DNA of 64,000 nt from Pseudomonas sp. AOB-7 (GCF_003696305.1 NZ_RFFK01000013.1:1-64000); one strand, 5' to 3'; shown: positions 50,941 through 59,486, numbered from the stretch's first letter. Notes: a model not told the origin generated them from the sequence alone. Program-made: numbers and translations.

Positions 50941-51975
50941 ATGAGCACCAACCTCTTCAGCATCGCCTTCGGCGTCGGCACCCAGAACCGCCAGGGCAAC
51001 TGGCTGGAAGTCTTCTACGCCCTGCCCCTGCTCAATCCGGCCGTGGAGCTGAGCGACAAGGCCGCGGCCATTCTCGGCTACCAGGGCGGCAACCAGGCCA
51101 TCGCCTTCAGCAGCGCCCAGGCCGGCGAACTGGCCGATGCGCTCAAGGGCGTCGATGCCGCCCAGGCCGCCCTGCTCACCCGCCTGGCCGAGAGCCACAA
51201 CCCGCTGGTGGCGACCTTCCTCGCCGAAGACGCCGCGCCGACCAGCACCCCCGAGGCCTACCTCAAGCTGCACCTGCTGTCGCACCGCCTGGTCAAGCCG
51301 CACGGCCTGAACCTGGCCGGCATCTTCCCGCTGCTGCCCAACGTGGCCTGGACCAGCCAGGGTGCGGTCGACCTCGGCGAACTGGCCGAGCGCCAGCTGG
51401 AAGCGCGTCTGAAGGGCGAGCTGCTGGAGGTGTTCTCGGTGGACAAGTTCCCCAAGATGACCGACTACGTGGTGCCGGCCGGCGTGCGTATCGCCGACAG
51501 CGCGCGCATCCGCCTGGGCGCCTACATCGGCGAAGGCACCACGGTGATGCACGAGGGCTTCGTCAACTTCAACGCCGGCACCGCCGGTCCGGGCATGATC
51601 GAAGGCCGCGTCTCGGCCGGCGTGTTCGTCGGCAAGGGCTCGGACCTGGGCGGCGGCTGCTCGACCATGGGCACCCTGTCCGGCGGCGGCAATATCGTCA
51701 TCTCGGTCGGCGAAGGCTGCCTGATCGGCGCCAACGCCGGCATCGGCATCCCGCTGGGCGACCGCAACACCGTGGAGTCGGGCCTGTACATCACCGCCGG
51801 CACCAAGGTGGCGCTGCTCGACGACCAGAACCAACTGGTGAAGGTGGTCAAGGCGCGCGAACTGGCCGGTCAGCCGGACCTGCTGTTCCGCCGCAACTCG
51901 CAGACCGGTGCGGTGGAGTGCAAGACCCACAAGTCGGCTATTGAACTGAACGAAGCCCTGCACGCCCACAACTGA
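50941..51975 (+). CDS. dapD: 2,3,4,5-tetrahydropyridine-2,6-dicarboxylate N-succinyltransferase
   Basis: The 344-residue enzyme of the succinylase branch to meso-DAP and lysine. This is the long actinobacterial/Pseudomonas-type DapD: a large N-terminal domain, then a left-handed beta-helix (GAYIGEGTTVMHEGFVNFNAGT..., GVFVGKGSDLGGGCSTMGTLSGGG). AAGGAA precedes ATG 50941. With dapC upstream and dapE at 57503, three pathway genes lie within 8 kb. Confidence 0.97.
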   Translation: MSTNLFSIAFGVGTQNRQGNWLEVFYALPLLNPAVELSDKAAAILGYQGGNQAIAFSSAQAGELADALKGVDAAQAALLTRLAESHNPLVATFLAEDAAPTSTPEAYLKLHLLSHRLVKPHGLNLAGIFPLLPNVAWTSQGAVDLGELAERQLEARLKGELLEVFSVDKFPKMTDYVVPAGVRIADSARIRLGAYIGEGTTVMHEGFVNFNAGTAGPGMIEGRVSAGVFVGKGSDLGGGCSTMGTLSGGGNIVISVGEGCLIGANAGIGIPLGDRNTVESGLYITAGTKVALLDDQNQLVKVVKARELAGQPDLLFRRNSQTGAVECKTHKSAIELNEALHAHN

Positions 51976-51979
51976 TCCA

Positions 51980-52041
51980 GTAGGGTGCGCCGCGCGCACC
52001 AGCAGTCCATGTGCGACCCGGTGCGCACGGCGCACCCTACG
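51980..52041. repeat. Dispersed GTAGGGTGCGC repeat between dapD and csdA
   Basis: Outer arms AGTAGGGTGCGCCGCGCGCACC and GGTGCGCACGGCGCACCCTAC are inverted across a 20-base spacer. It fills nearly the whole 78-base gap. Confidence 0.82.
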
Positions 52042-52053
52042 GGATAGGCTCTT

Positions 52054-53259
52054 ATGTCACTGACTTCCCCCTGGCGCGCCGCTTTCCCCGGCATTCTCGC
52101 CCTCGAAGCCGAGGGCCAGACCTACCTGGACAGCGCCGCCACCGCGCAGAAGCCGCAGGCGGTGCTGGACAGCCTGCTCGGCTACCTGGCCAGCGGCGCC
52201 GCCAACGTGCACCGCGCCCAGCACCTGCCGGGCGAGCGCGCCACCCGCGCCTTCGAAGGCACGCGGGACAAGGCGGCGGCCTGGCTGAACGCGGCCAGCC
52301 GCGATGAGATTGTCTTTACCCGCGGCAGCACCGAGGCGCTCAACCTGCTGGCCTACGGCCTGGAGCATCTGCTGCAGCCCGGCGACGAGCTGGTCGTCAG
52401 CGCCCTGGAGCACCACGCCAACCTGCTGCCCTGGCAGCAGCTGGCGCTGCGCCGCGGGCTCAAGCTGGTGGTACTGCCGCTGGATGCCGCGGGCAGCATC
52501 GACCTGGCCCGCGCCGCCGAGCTGATCGGCTCGCGTACCCGGCTGCTGGCGGTGTCGCAGCTGTCCAACGTGCTCGGGCGCTGGCAGCCGCTGCGCGAAC
52601 TGCTGACCCTGGCGCGCAGCCAGGGCGCCCTCAGCGTGGTCGACGGCGCCCAGGGCGCGGTGCACGGCCGCCACGACATGCAGGCGCTGGGCTGCGATTT
52701 CTACGTCTGCTCGGCGCACAAGCTCTACGGCTCGGACGGCGTCGGCCTGCTCTACGGCCGCGGCGAGGCGCTGGCGCAGCTGCGCCACTGGCAGTTCGGC
52801 GGCGAGATGGTGCTGGACGCCGACTACCAGGCCGCGCGTTTCCGCCCGGCGCCGCTGGGCTTCGAGGCCGGCACCCCGCCGGTGTCGGGCGTGATCGCCC
52901 TGGGCGCGGCGCTGGACTGGCTGACCGGCCTCGACCAGGCCGCGGTGACCGGTCACGAGGCGGCGCTGCACGCCAAGCTGCTGGCCGGCCTCGGACTGCG
53001 CGACGGCGTACGCCTGCTCGGCGCGCCGCAACTGGCGCTGGCCAGCTTCTGCGTCGATGGCGTGCACAACGCCGACCTGGCCCACCTGCTCAGCGAACAG
53101 GGCATCGCCGTGCGCGCCGGGCACCACTGCGCCATGCCGCTGATGAAAGGCCTGGGGCTGTCCGGTGCGATCCGCGTCTCGCTCGGCCTGTACAACGACG
53201 GCGCCGACCTGGATCGTTTCTTCGACGCCCTGGATCGGGCCCTGGAGCTGCTGCAATGA
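52054..53259 (+). CDS. csdA: Cysteine desulfurase (CsdA/SufS type, group II)
   Basis: The 401-residue PLP enzyme takes sulfur from cysteine to a persulfide. The PLP lysine is in FYVCSAHKLYGSDGVGLLYG, the NVHRAQHLPGERATRAFE and TRGSTEALNLLAYGL segments are typical, and the catalytic Cys is in VRAGHHCAMPLMK. It is coupled to csdE by a 4-base overlap, so the sulfur acceptor is encoded directly downstream. Confidence 0.96.
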   Translation: MSLTSPWRAAFPGILALEAEGQTYLDSAATAQKPQAVLDSLLGYLASGAANVHRAQHLPGERATRAFEGTRDKAAAWLNAASRDEIVFTRGSTEALNLLAYGLEHLLQPGDELVVSALEHHANLLPWQQLALRRGLKLVVLPLDAAGSIDLARAAELIGSRTRLLAVSQLSNVLGRWQPLRELLTLARSQGALSVVDGAQGAVHGRHDMQALGCDFYVCSAHKLYGSDGVGLLYGRGEALAQLRHWQFGGEMVLDADYQAARFRPAPLGFEAGTPPVSGVIALGAALDWLTGLDQAAVTGHEAALHAKLLAGLGLRDGVRLLGAPQLALASFCVDGVHNADLAHLLSEQGIAVRAGHHCAMPLMKGLGLSGAIRVSLGLYNDGADLDRFFDALDRALELLQ

Positions 53260-53669
53260 CGGATAACCTGCCCGGCGCCGCTCAGGAAGCGCTGGAGGCC
53301 TTCAATGCCTGCCCTGGCTGGGAGCAGCGCGCGCGCCTGCTGATGCAGTGGGGCGAGCGCCTGGCGCCGCTGAGCGAGGCCGAACGCTGCGAGGCCAATC
53401 GCGTGCACGGCTGCGAAAGCCTGGTCTGGCTGGTGGCGGAAACACACGGGGGCGCCTGGCACTTTCGCGCCGGCAGCGACGCCCGCCTGCTGCGCGGCAT
53501 GCTGGCCGTGCTGCTGGCCCGGGTCGACGGCCTGCGGGGCGAGGAACTGGCGGCGCTCGACCTGGCCGCCTGGTTCGACCAGCTCGGCCTGGCCCGCCAG
53601 CTCTCGCCCTCGCGCAGCAACGGGCTCAATGCGGTGCTGCAACGCATGCGCGAACTGGCAAGATCCTGA
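53256..53669 (+). CDS. csdE: Sulfur acceptor protein CsdE (SufE family)
   Basis: The 137-residue SufE-fold protein takes the persulfide from CsdA at Cys53 (NRVHGCESLVWL). A second conserved part is LLARVDGLRGEELAALDL with FDQLGLARQLSPSRSNGLNAVLQRM. In E. coli CsdE passes sulfur on to CsdL/TcdA for tRNA modification; a tcdA gene lies 1.7 kb downstream on the other strand, which supports this identity over SufE. Confidence 0.94.
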   Translation: MTDNLPGAAQEALEAFNACPGWEQRARLLMQWGERLAPLSEAERCEANRVHGCESLVWLVAETHGGAWHFRAGSDARLLRGMLAVLLARVDGLRGEELAALDLAAWFDQLGLARQLSPSRSNGLNAVLQRMRELARS

Positions 53670-53683
53670 AACGCCAGATCACC

Positions 53684-53850
53684 GTAGGGTGGGGTTAGCG
53701 GCGCCAACCTTCGAACGTTCGGCCACCGCCATAGTCGCGCGCCGCGTAACCCACCAGGCGATGGATGGCGTTGCACCGATGGTGGGTTACGCCGTACCAG
53801 GCAATGGGAGTCGATCGACAGGCGTAACAGGCGCCTAACCCGCCCTACGA
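53684..53850. repeat. MITE-like repeat with GTAGGGTGGG ends
   Basis: Starts GTAGGGTGGGGTTAGCGGCG and ends as its imperfect inverse GGCGCCTAACCCGCCCTAC. Inside are a CGTAACCCACC motif and its inverse GGTGGGTTACGCC around a GATGGATGGCGTTGCACCGATGG-like core, given here in pieces. It fills most of the 229-base csdE-yehS gap, which holds no gene. The nested inverted arms suggest a non-autonomous mobile or REP-cluster element. Confidence 0.7.
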
Positions 53851-53898
53851 AACGCGCGTTGCCAGGAAGACCCTACTACCCCCGATATCGTCACGCCG

Positions 53899-54369
53899 CT
53901 AGTCGCCCTTGCCGCGCTCGCGCAGCGTCAAGCCACGCAGGAAATTGCGCAGCACCTGGTCGCCGCACTCGCGGTAGTGCTTGTGCCCGGGCTTGCGGAA
54001 CAGGGCGCCGAGTTCGGCCTTGGTCATCGGCAGGTCGGCGGCCTGGAGGATGGCCTGCATGTCGTCGTCCTTGAGCTCGAAGGCCACGCGCAGCTTCTTC
54101 AACACGATGTTGTTGCTCAAGCGCGTCGCCACCGGCAGCGGCGCGCGGCTCTCGTCCTTGCCGCGCTTGTAGAACACCAGGCCTTCCAGTACATGGGCCA
54201 GCAAGGCGTCGTTGCAGGGCTGGTAGCCGGCCTCGTCGTCCTTGAGCAGGCAGGCGGAGATCTGCTCCAGGGTCACCGGGTAGTCCGCCAGTTGGCAGAT
54301 CTCCACCAGCTTGGCGTCGCCGATGGCCAGCAGGTAGCGCAGGCTGCGCAGTACGTCGTTATTGGTCAT
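53899..54369 (-). CDS. DUF1456 family protein (YehS-like)
   Basis: The 156-residue protein consists of two related about-70-residue halves, each with the pattern of helix, LK-V-FELKD-DM..IL..AD, then a short helix and Y..C.D..L..FL.GL. E. coli YehS is the prototype and its function is unknown. The start MTNNDVLRSLRYLLAIGD is conserved. The first half has D-AKLVEICQLADYPVTLEQI, the second DDDMQAILQAADLPMTKAEL. Confidence 0.92.
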   Translation of the reverse strand: MTNNDVLRSLRYLLAIGDAKLVEICQLADYPVTLEQISACLLKDDEAGYQPCNDALLAHVLEGLVFYKRGKDESRAPLPVATRLSNNIVLKKLRVAFELKDDDMQAILQAADLPMTKAELGALFRKPGHKHYRECGDQVLRNFLRGLTLRERGKGD

Positions 54370-54417
54370 TGCGGCGGTCTCAACGGAAGCGGGCGGCGAT
54401 TATAGGCGCATCCGCCG

Positions 54418-55248
54418 TCAGTCGCGCAGCGCCTGCACCCGGCTGGTCGGCAGCCAGGCATCGGCGTCGCCGGAATTCAGCGCCTGCTGCAGGCGCGCCA
54501 GGTCGCCGCGCTCGGCGAAATGGCGCAGGCCGGCGTTGAACAGGCGCAGCAGCCGCTCGCCCTCGGCATCGTCCTTGCGAAACAGCAGGCGCAGCGGTTC
54601 GGTGTTCAGGTGGCGCGGATGATGGGTGATGGCGCGCCCCTCGGCGCCGGGGAACAGGCGACGCAGCATGGCGTAGCCGACCGCGCGGTCCTGCGGATGC
54701 AGGTCGATGCGACCGAGTTCCAGCAGGCGGAAGCTGGTGTCCTCCTTGCCGCTCTGCTGCACCTGCAGCAGGCCGTCCTGCTGCGCCTGGTCGAAGCGCG
54801 AGCCGTAGGAATAACCGAGGGTGGTGCCGATGCGGTAGCGCTTGAGGTCCTCGATGCGACGCCAGTCGAACGCCAGCTCGCGGCGATGGAACAGCACCAC
54901 CTCGCCGCGCACCACCGGGTCGCTGCACACCCCGTAGTTGAGGCGACTGGGGCTGCAGCTGTAGGGCATGATGGCGTCCAGCTGACCCTGCTGCAGCATC
55001 AGCACGTTGCGATCCCAGGGGTAGAAGACGTATTCGACCGCGTAGCCCGCCTCGGCGAACACCGCGCTGATCAGTCGCGCCATGGCGCCGCCATCGGCGC
55101 GGCGCTGGTCGACGTAGGGCGCCCAGTCGCCGGTGCCGATGCGCAGCTTCGGCTCGGCCGCCACCGGCAGCACGCCGCCCAGCAGCAACGCCATGCAGAG
55201 GCTGGCGGCGAAGGGTCCACCACGCAGACGGGAAAACAGGTACGACAC
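54418..55248 (-). CDS. Periplasmic solute-binding protein (SBP_bac_3 type), orphan
   Basis: The 276-residue secreted protein has a signal peptide (about 1-31, hydrophobic ASLCMALLLGGVLPVAA) followed by an amino-acid-type binding fold: LRIGTGDWAPYVDQRRADGGAMARLISAVFAEAGYAVEYVFYPWDRNVLMLQQGQLDAIM. The start is a GTG with GAGGTG upstream. There are no permease or ATPase genes next to it, so it is an orphan binding protein that may serve a distant transporter or act as a sensor. Ligand unknown; acidic/aromatic pocket residues were not assigned. Confidence 0.87.
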   Translation of the reverse strand: MSYLFSRLRGGPFAASLCMALLLGGVLPVAAEPKLRIGTGDWAPYVDQRRADGGAMARLISAVFAEAGYAVEYVFYPWDRNVLMLQQGQLDAIMPYSCSPSRLNYGVCSDPVVRGEVVLFHRRELAFDWRRIEDLKRYRIGTTLGYSYGSRFDQAQQDGLLQVQQSGKEDTSFRLLELGRIDLHPQDRAVGYAMLRRLFPGAEGRAITHHPRHLNTEPLRLLFRKDDAEGERLLRLFNAGLRHFAERGDLARLQQALNSGDADAWLPTSRVQALRD

Positions 55249-55349
55249 GGATCACCTCAACGCGCAAACACAGCGAAGCGTCCCTGCCCGAGTTCTGCCA
55301 CTCCTTTTTTGTCTCAGCTTAGCCAAGCAGGCCGCCGCACAGGCCGCCG

Positions 55350-56159
55350 TCAGTCGCTGCGGCCACGTTCGGCCGGGCGCCGGGCGCCGGCCACCAGCTT
55401 GTCCACCAGCTTGGCGGCGGCGGCCATGCCGAAGCTGGCGGTGACCATCATCACCGCGCCGAAGCCGCCGGCGCAGTCCAGCTTGACCCCTTCGCCGACG
55501 AAGCCCTTGGCCTGGCACACCGTGCCGTCCGGCTTGGGATAGCGCAGCTGCTCGGTGGAGAACACGCAGGGCACGCTATAGGTACGCCCCGGCGTGCGCG
55601 AGAAACCGTAATCGCGGCGCAGGGTGCTGCGCACCTTGGCTGCCAGCGGGTCGTTGAAGGTCTTGTTGAGGTCGGCGAGCTGGATCTGCGTCGGGTCGAC
55701 CTGGCCGCCGGCGCCGCCGGTGGTGACGATCTGGATCTTGCGCCGCTTGCACCAGGCGATCAGCGCGGCCTTGGCCGGCACGCTGTCGATGCAGTCGATC
55801 ACCCCGTCGAGCTGCTCGGTGATGTACTCGGCCATCGTCTCGCGGGTGACGAAATCGGCCACCGCGTGCACCACGCAGGCCGGGTTGATGGCGCGAATGC
55901 GCGCGGCCATCTCCTCGACCTTGGCCTTGCCCACCGCGCCCTCGACGGCGTGCACCTGGCGATTGGTGTTGGTGATGCAGACGTCGTCCAGGTCGAACAG
56001 CGAGATCTCGCCGACGCCCGAGCGCGCCAGCGCCTCGGCCGCCCAGGAGCCGACGCCGCCGATGCCGACCACCGCCACATGCGCCGCGGCCAGCCGCGCA
56101 TAGCCCTCGCGGCCGTAGAGCCGGGCTATGCCGCCGAAACGTTGTTCGTCTATGTTCAT
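55350..56159 (-). CDS. tcdA: tRNA threonylcarbamoyladenosine dehydratase
   Basis: The 269-residue E1-like ThiF-fold enzyme (CsdL) cyclises t6A37 of ANN-decoding tRNAs to ct6A. The ATP-binding motif VVGIGGVGSWAAEALARSGVGEISLFDLDDV is followed by the KV and RDYGFSRTPGRTYSVPCVFSTEQ segments and a C-terminal membrane-associating part. It works with the CsdA/CsdE sulfur relay encoded at 52054-53669. It has an ATG at 56159. Confidence 0.96.
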   Translation of the reverse strand: MNIDEQRFGGIARLYGREGYARLAAAHVAVVGIGGVGSWAAEALARSGVGEISLFDLDDVCITNTNRQVHAVEGAVGKAKVEEMAARIRAINPACVVHAVADFVTRETMAEYITEQLDGVIDCIDSVPAKAALIAWCKRRKIQIVTTGGAGGQVDPTQIQLADLNKTFNDPLAAKVRSTLRRDYGFSRTPGRTYSVPCVFSTEQLRYPKPDGTVCQAKGFVGEGVKLDCAGGFGAVMMVTASFGMAAAAKLVDKLVAGARRPAERGRSD

Positions 56160-56212
56160 CTCACCCCCTGCAGCAAGGCGCGCATTATAGGCACGGCCAT
56201 GCCTGCGCCCAA

Positions 56213-56239
56213 GCCCGCCGGGCGGTTCGCCCGGCGGGC
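56213..56239. repeat. 12-bp perfect GC hairpin in a divergent interval
   Basis: GCCCGCCGGGCG-GTT-CGCCCGGCGGGC lies between the divergent genes tcdA and the Fe-ADH homologue, 45 bases before the latter. It cannot be a normal terminator for either. It may be a protein-binding site, a REP-like unit or an upstream terminator shield. Confidence 0.6.
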
Positions 56240-56283
56240 GGCGCAGCCGGCGCTATAGTGAGCGCAGCAGCGAGGCTTCGCCC

Positions 56284-57435
56284 ATGCGCAACTTCAGCGT
56301 CTACAACCCGACCCGGCTGCACTTCGGCCGCGGCCAGATCGCCCGCCTGGCCGAGGAAATCCCGCCCGGCAGCCGCGTGCTGGCCCTGCACGCCGGCGCC
56401 GACATCCTGCGCAACGGCGTCTGGGCCGAGGTGGAGCGCAGCCTGCACGGGCGCCCGCTGAGCCGCTTCGCCGGGATCGAGCCCAACCCGCAGTACGACA
56501 CCCTGCTGCGCGCCGTGGCCCAGGCCCGGCACGACGCCTGCGACTTCGTCCTGGCCATCGGCGGCGACGCGCCGATCGATGCCGGCAAGTTCCTCACCGC
56601 CGCCCTGTGCCACCCCGGCGATCCGCTGCAACTGCTGTGCGGCGCGCCGATCCGCGCGGCGCTGCCGCTGGGCTGCCTGCTGACCCTGCCGATCGGCAGC
56701 GCCCTGAGCCACGCCGAGGGCCTGGTCAGCCATGCCGAACGCCAGCAGAAGCTGCCCTTCGCCAGCCCGCTGCTGCACCCGCGCTTCGCCATCGTCGACC
56801 CCGGCCTCCACCTCGACGCGCCGCGTCAGCAACTGGCGCACGCGGTGATCGAGGCGTTCGCCCGCACCTGCGAGCACTACCTCGGCGTCGCGGCCGATGC
56901 GCCGCTGCAGGCGCGCTACGCCGAGGCCCTGCTGCTGACCCTGATTGAAGAAGGTCGCAAGTTGATCACCGATCCCGAGGACCAGGCCGTGCGCGCCAAC
57001 CTGCTGTGGTGCGCGCTGCAGGCGCTCGACGGCCCCGCCGGCTGCGGCGTGGTACCGGCGGGCGGCGCGCGGCGGATCGCCCGGGAGCTGAGCGCGCTGT
57101 ACCACCTGGCCCCGGCGCAGAGCCTGGCCGTGGTGCTGCCCGCGCTGCTCGCCGAATGCCGCGAGGCGCACGGCGCCAGGCTGCAGCAATACGCCGAACG
57201 GGTCTGGCAGCTGCCCGCCGGCAACGCGGAGCAGCGCATCGACGCCGCCATCGCCGCCACCGCGGCGTTCTTTCGCGATCTCGGCCTGGCCACCCGGCTG
57301 AGCGAGCACGGCCTGGACGCCGAGGCGGTCCCGGAAGTGCTGGCGCAGTTGCAACGCCGCGCCCCGGGCGCCCTCGGTGAAGGCGACGAGCTCGACCCAA
57401 CCGTGTGCGAACGCATCCTGCTGCGCGCCTTATGA
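56284..57435 (+). CDS. Iron-alcohol-dehydrogenase homologue without the metal site (likely pseudoenzyme)
   Basis: The 383-residue protein follows E. coli YqhD along its whole length, from the N-terminal FSVYNPTRLHFGRGQI to the C-terminal domain (RFAEG-like ARYAEALLLTLIEEG, ALDGPAGCGV, LLQYAERVWQLP, ERIDAAIAATAAFFRDLG). The four YqhD metal ligands Asp194, His198, His267 and His281 correspond here to Glu190, Arg194, Arg267 and Pro277. The cofactor loop GGGS is GGDA (93-96). An active metal-dependent dehydrogenase is therefore unlikely. The frame is intact and codon use is normal, which argues for selection rather than decay. It lies 67 bases before dapE in the same direction. Confidence 0.88.
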   Translation: MRNFSVYNPTRLHFGRGQIARLAEEIPPGSRVLALHAGADILRNGVWAEVERSLHGRPLSRFAGIEPNPQYDTLLRAVAQARHDACDFVLAIGGDAPIDAGKFLTAALCHPGDPLQLLCGAPIRAALPLGCLLTLPIGSALSHAEGLVSHAERQQKLPFASPLLHPRFAIVDPGLHLDAPRQQLAHAVIEAFARTCEHYLGVAADAPLQARYAEALLLTLIEEGRKLITDPEDQAVRANLLWCALQALDGPAGCGVVPAGGARRIARELSALYHLAPAQSLAVVLPALLAECREAHGARLQQYAERVWQLPAGNAEQRIDAAIAATAAFFRDLGLATRLSEHGLDAEAVPEVLAQLQRRAPGALGEGDELDPTVCERILLRAL

Positions 57436-57502
57436 CCTGATCGGTAACGACTTTTGCTTTAAGATGGCCAGCCTTCACGCTAGCCGCCGTACCGGAGCCG
57501 CA

Positions 57503-58657
57503 ATGACCGCCACCCTCACCCCGACCCTGGAACTCGCCTTCGACCTGATCCGCCGCCCGTCCGTGACCCCGGTCGACGAAGGTTGCCAGGAGCTGATGAT
57601 GCGTCGCCTGGCCGCCTGCGGCTTCGAGGTCGAGCACATGCGCATCGAAGAGGTGGAGAATTTCTGGGCCAAGCGCGGTGGTCGCGATGGCGCCCAGGGC
57701 CCGGTACTGTGCTTCGCCGGGCATACCGACGTGGTGCCCACCGGCCCGCTGGACGCCTGGCAGTACCAGCCGTTCGACGTACGCGTCGATGAAGACGGCA
57801 TGCTCTGCGGCCGCGGCGCGGCGGACATGAAGGGCAGCCTGGCGAGCATGATCGTCGCGGTGGAGCGCTTCACCGCCGACCACCCTAATCACAAGGGCGC
57901 CATCGCCTTTTTGATCACCAGCGACGAGGAAGGCCCGGCCCAGCACGGCACCAAGGCGGTGGTCGAGCGTCTGCGCGAACGCGGCGAGCGTCTGGACTGG
58001 TGCATCGTCGGCGAACCGTCGAGCACCAGCCTGCTCGGCGATGTGGTGAAGAACGGCCGCCGCGGCTCGCTCGGCTGCACCCTCACCGTATACGGCAAGC
58101 AAGGCCACGTGGCCTACCCGCACCTGGCGAAGAACCCGATTCACCTGGCTGCCCCGGCACTGGCCGAACTGGCCGCCGAGCACTGGGATCATGGCAACGA
58201 CTACTTCCCGCCGACCAGCTTCCAGGTGTCCAACCTCAACTCCGGCACCGGCGCCACCAACGTCATCCCCGGCGAACTGAAGGCGGTGTTCAACTTCCGC
58301 TTCTCCACCGAATCCACCGTCGAAGGCCTGCAGCAGCGCGTCACCGCCATCCTCGACAAGCACGGCCTGGACTACCACCTGGAGTGGGCGCTGTCCGGCC
58401 TGCCCTTCCTCACCCAGCCGGGCGAGTTGCTCGACGCCGTGGCCGCCAGCATCAAGGGCGTCACCGGCCGCGAGACCACGCCGTCGACCAGCGGCGGCAC
58501 CTCCGACGGTCGCTTCATCGCCACCCTGGGCACCCAGGTGGTCGAGCTCGGCCCGGTCAACGCCACCATCCACCAGATCAACGAGCGGGTGCTGGCCAGC
58601 GACCTCGACCTGCTCACCGAAGTCTATTACCAGACCCTGGTGAAACTGCTGGCATGA
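57503..58657 (+). CDS. dapE: Succinyl-diaminopimelate desuccinylase
   Basis: The 384-residue M20 dizinc hydrolase of lysine/meso-DAP synthesis. His74 and Asp76 lie in CFAGHTDVVPTG, Asp108 in GRGAADMKG, the Glu pair in ITSDEEGPA, and the conserved GGTSDGRF loop is present. A dimerisation lid lies between (about 185-290). The start at 57503 (MTATLTPTLELAFDLIRRPSVTP) is the family's. It overlaps rlmA by four bases. Confidence 0.97.
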   Translation: MTATLTPTLELAFDLIRRPSVTPVDEGCQELMMRRLAACGFEVEHMRIEEVENFWAKRGGRDGAQGPVLCFAGHTDVVPTGPLDAWQYQPFDVRVDEDGMLCGRGAADMKGSLASMIVAVERFTADHPNHKGAIAFLITSDEEGPAQHGTKAVVERLRERGERLDWCIVGEPSSTSLLGDVVKNGRRGSLGCTLTVYGKQGHVAYPHLAKNPIHLAAPALAELAAEHWDHGNDYFPPTSFQVSNLNSGTGATNVIPGELKAVFNFRFSTESTVEGLQQRVTAILDKHGLDYHLEWALSGLPFLTQPGELLDAVAASIKGVTGRETTPSTSGGTSDGRFIATLGTQVVELGPVNATIHQINERVLASDLDLLTEVYYQTLVKLLA

Positions 58658-59481
58658 GCCTGATCTGCCCCCTCTGCCAGACGCCGCTGCAGCCCAGTGA
58701 CAGCGGCCTGGTCTGCAGCAACCGGCACAGCTTCGACCGCGCCCGCCAGGGCTACTACAACCTGCTGCCGGTGCAGCACAAGAACAGCCGCGATCCCGGC
58801 GACAACGCCGCCATGGTCGAGGCGCGCCGACGCTTTCTCGACGGCGGTCACTACGCGCCGCTGGCCGCGCGCCTGGCGGCACTGGCGGCCGAGTACCAAC
58901 CGGCGCGCTGGCTGGATATCGGCTGCGGCGAGGGCTACTACACCGAGCAGATCGCCCGCGCCCTGCCCCATGCCGACGGTTATGCCCTGGATATCTCCCG
59001 CGAGGCGATCAAGCGTGCCTGCAAACGCGCCCCGCAGCTGAACTGGCTGGTGGCGAGCATGGCCCGCGTGCCACTGGCGGATGCCAGCTGCGAGCTGCTG
59101 GCCAGCGTGTTCAGCCCGCTCGACTGGGCCGAGGCCAATCGCCTGCTAGCCCCCGGCGGTGGCCTGCTGCGCATGGGCCCGACCCGTGTGCACCTGATGG
59201 AGCTGCGGCAGAAGCTCTACGATGAGGTGCGCGACTACGACGACGAGAAGCACCTGGCGCTGATTCCGCCGGGCATGCACCTGGCCCATAGCGAAACCCT
59301 GCAGTTCCCGCTGCACCTGAGCGATGCCCAGGCTCGCGCCGACCTGCTGGCCATGACCCCGCACGGCTGGCGCGCCAGTGCCGAACGGCGCGAGGCGGTG
59401 ATTGCCGCGCCCTTCGAAGTTACCGTTGCCATCCGCTACGATTGGATCGTCAAAACCCAGAGCCCACGCTCTCAGGACTGA
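58654..59481 (+). CDS. rlmA: 23S rRNA (guanine(745)-N(1))-methyltransferase RlmA
   Basis: The 275-residue SAM methyltransferase starts with an N-terminal zinc finger whose ligands Cys5, Cys8, Cys21 and His25 are all visible in MSLICPLCQTPL...GLVCSNRHSFD. The SAM motif is WLDIGCGEGYYTEQIARALP (about 88-107), followed by ALDISREAIKRA. It is coupled to dapE (ATGA). Pseudomonads carry the RlmA(I) type; assignment to G745 rests on family. Confidence 0.94.
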   Translation: MSLICPLCQTPLQPSDSGLVCSNRHSFDRARQGYYNLLPVQHKNSRDPGDNAAMVEARRRFLDGGHYAPLAARLAALAAEYQPARWLDIGCGEGYYTEQIARALPHADGYALDISREAIKRACKRAPQLNWLVASMARVPLADASCELLASVFSPLDWAEANRLLAPGGGLLRMGPTRVHLMELRQKLYDEVRDYDDEKHLALIPPGMHLAHSETLQFPLHLSDAQARADLLAMTPHGWRASAERREAVIAAPFEVTVAIRYDWIVKTQSPRSQD

Positions 59482-59486
59482 ATGCC

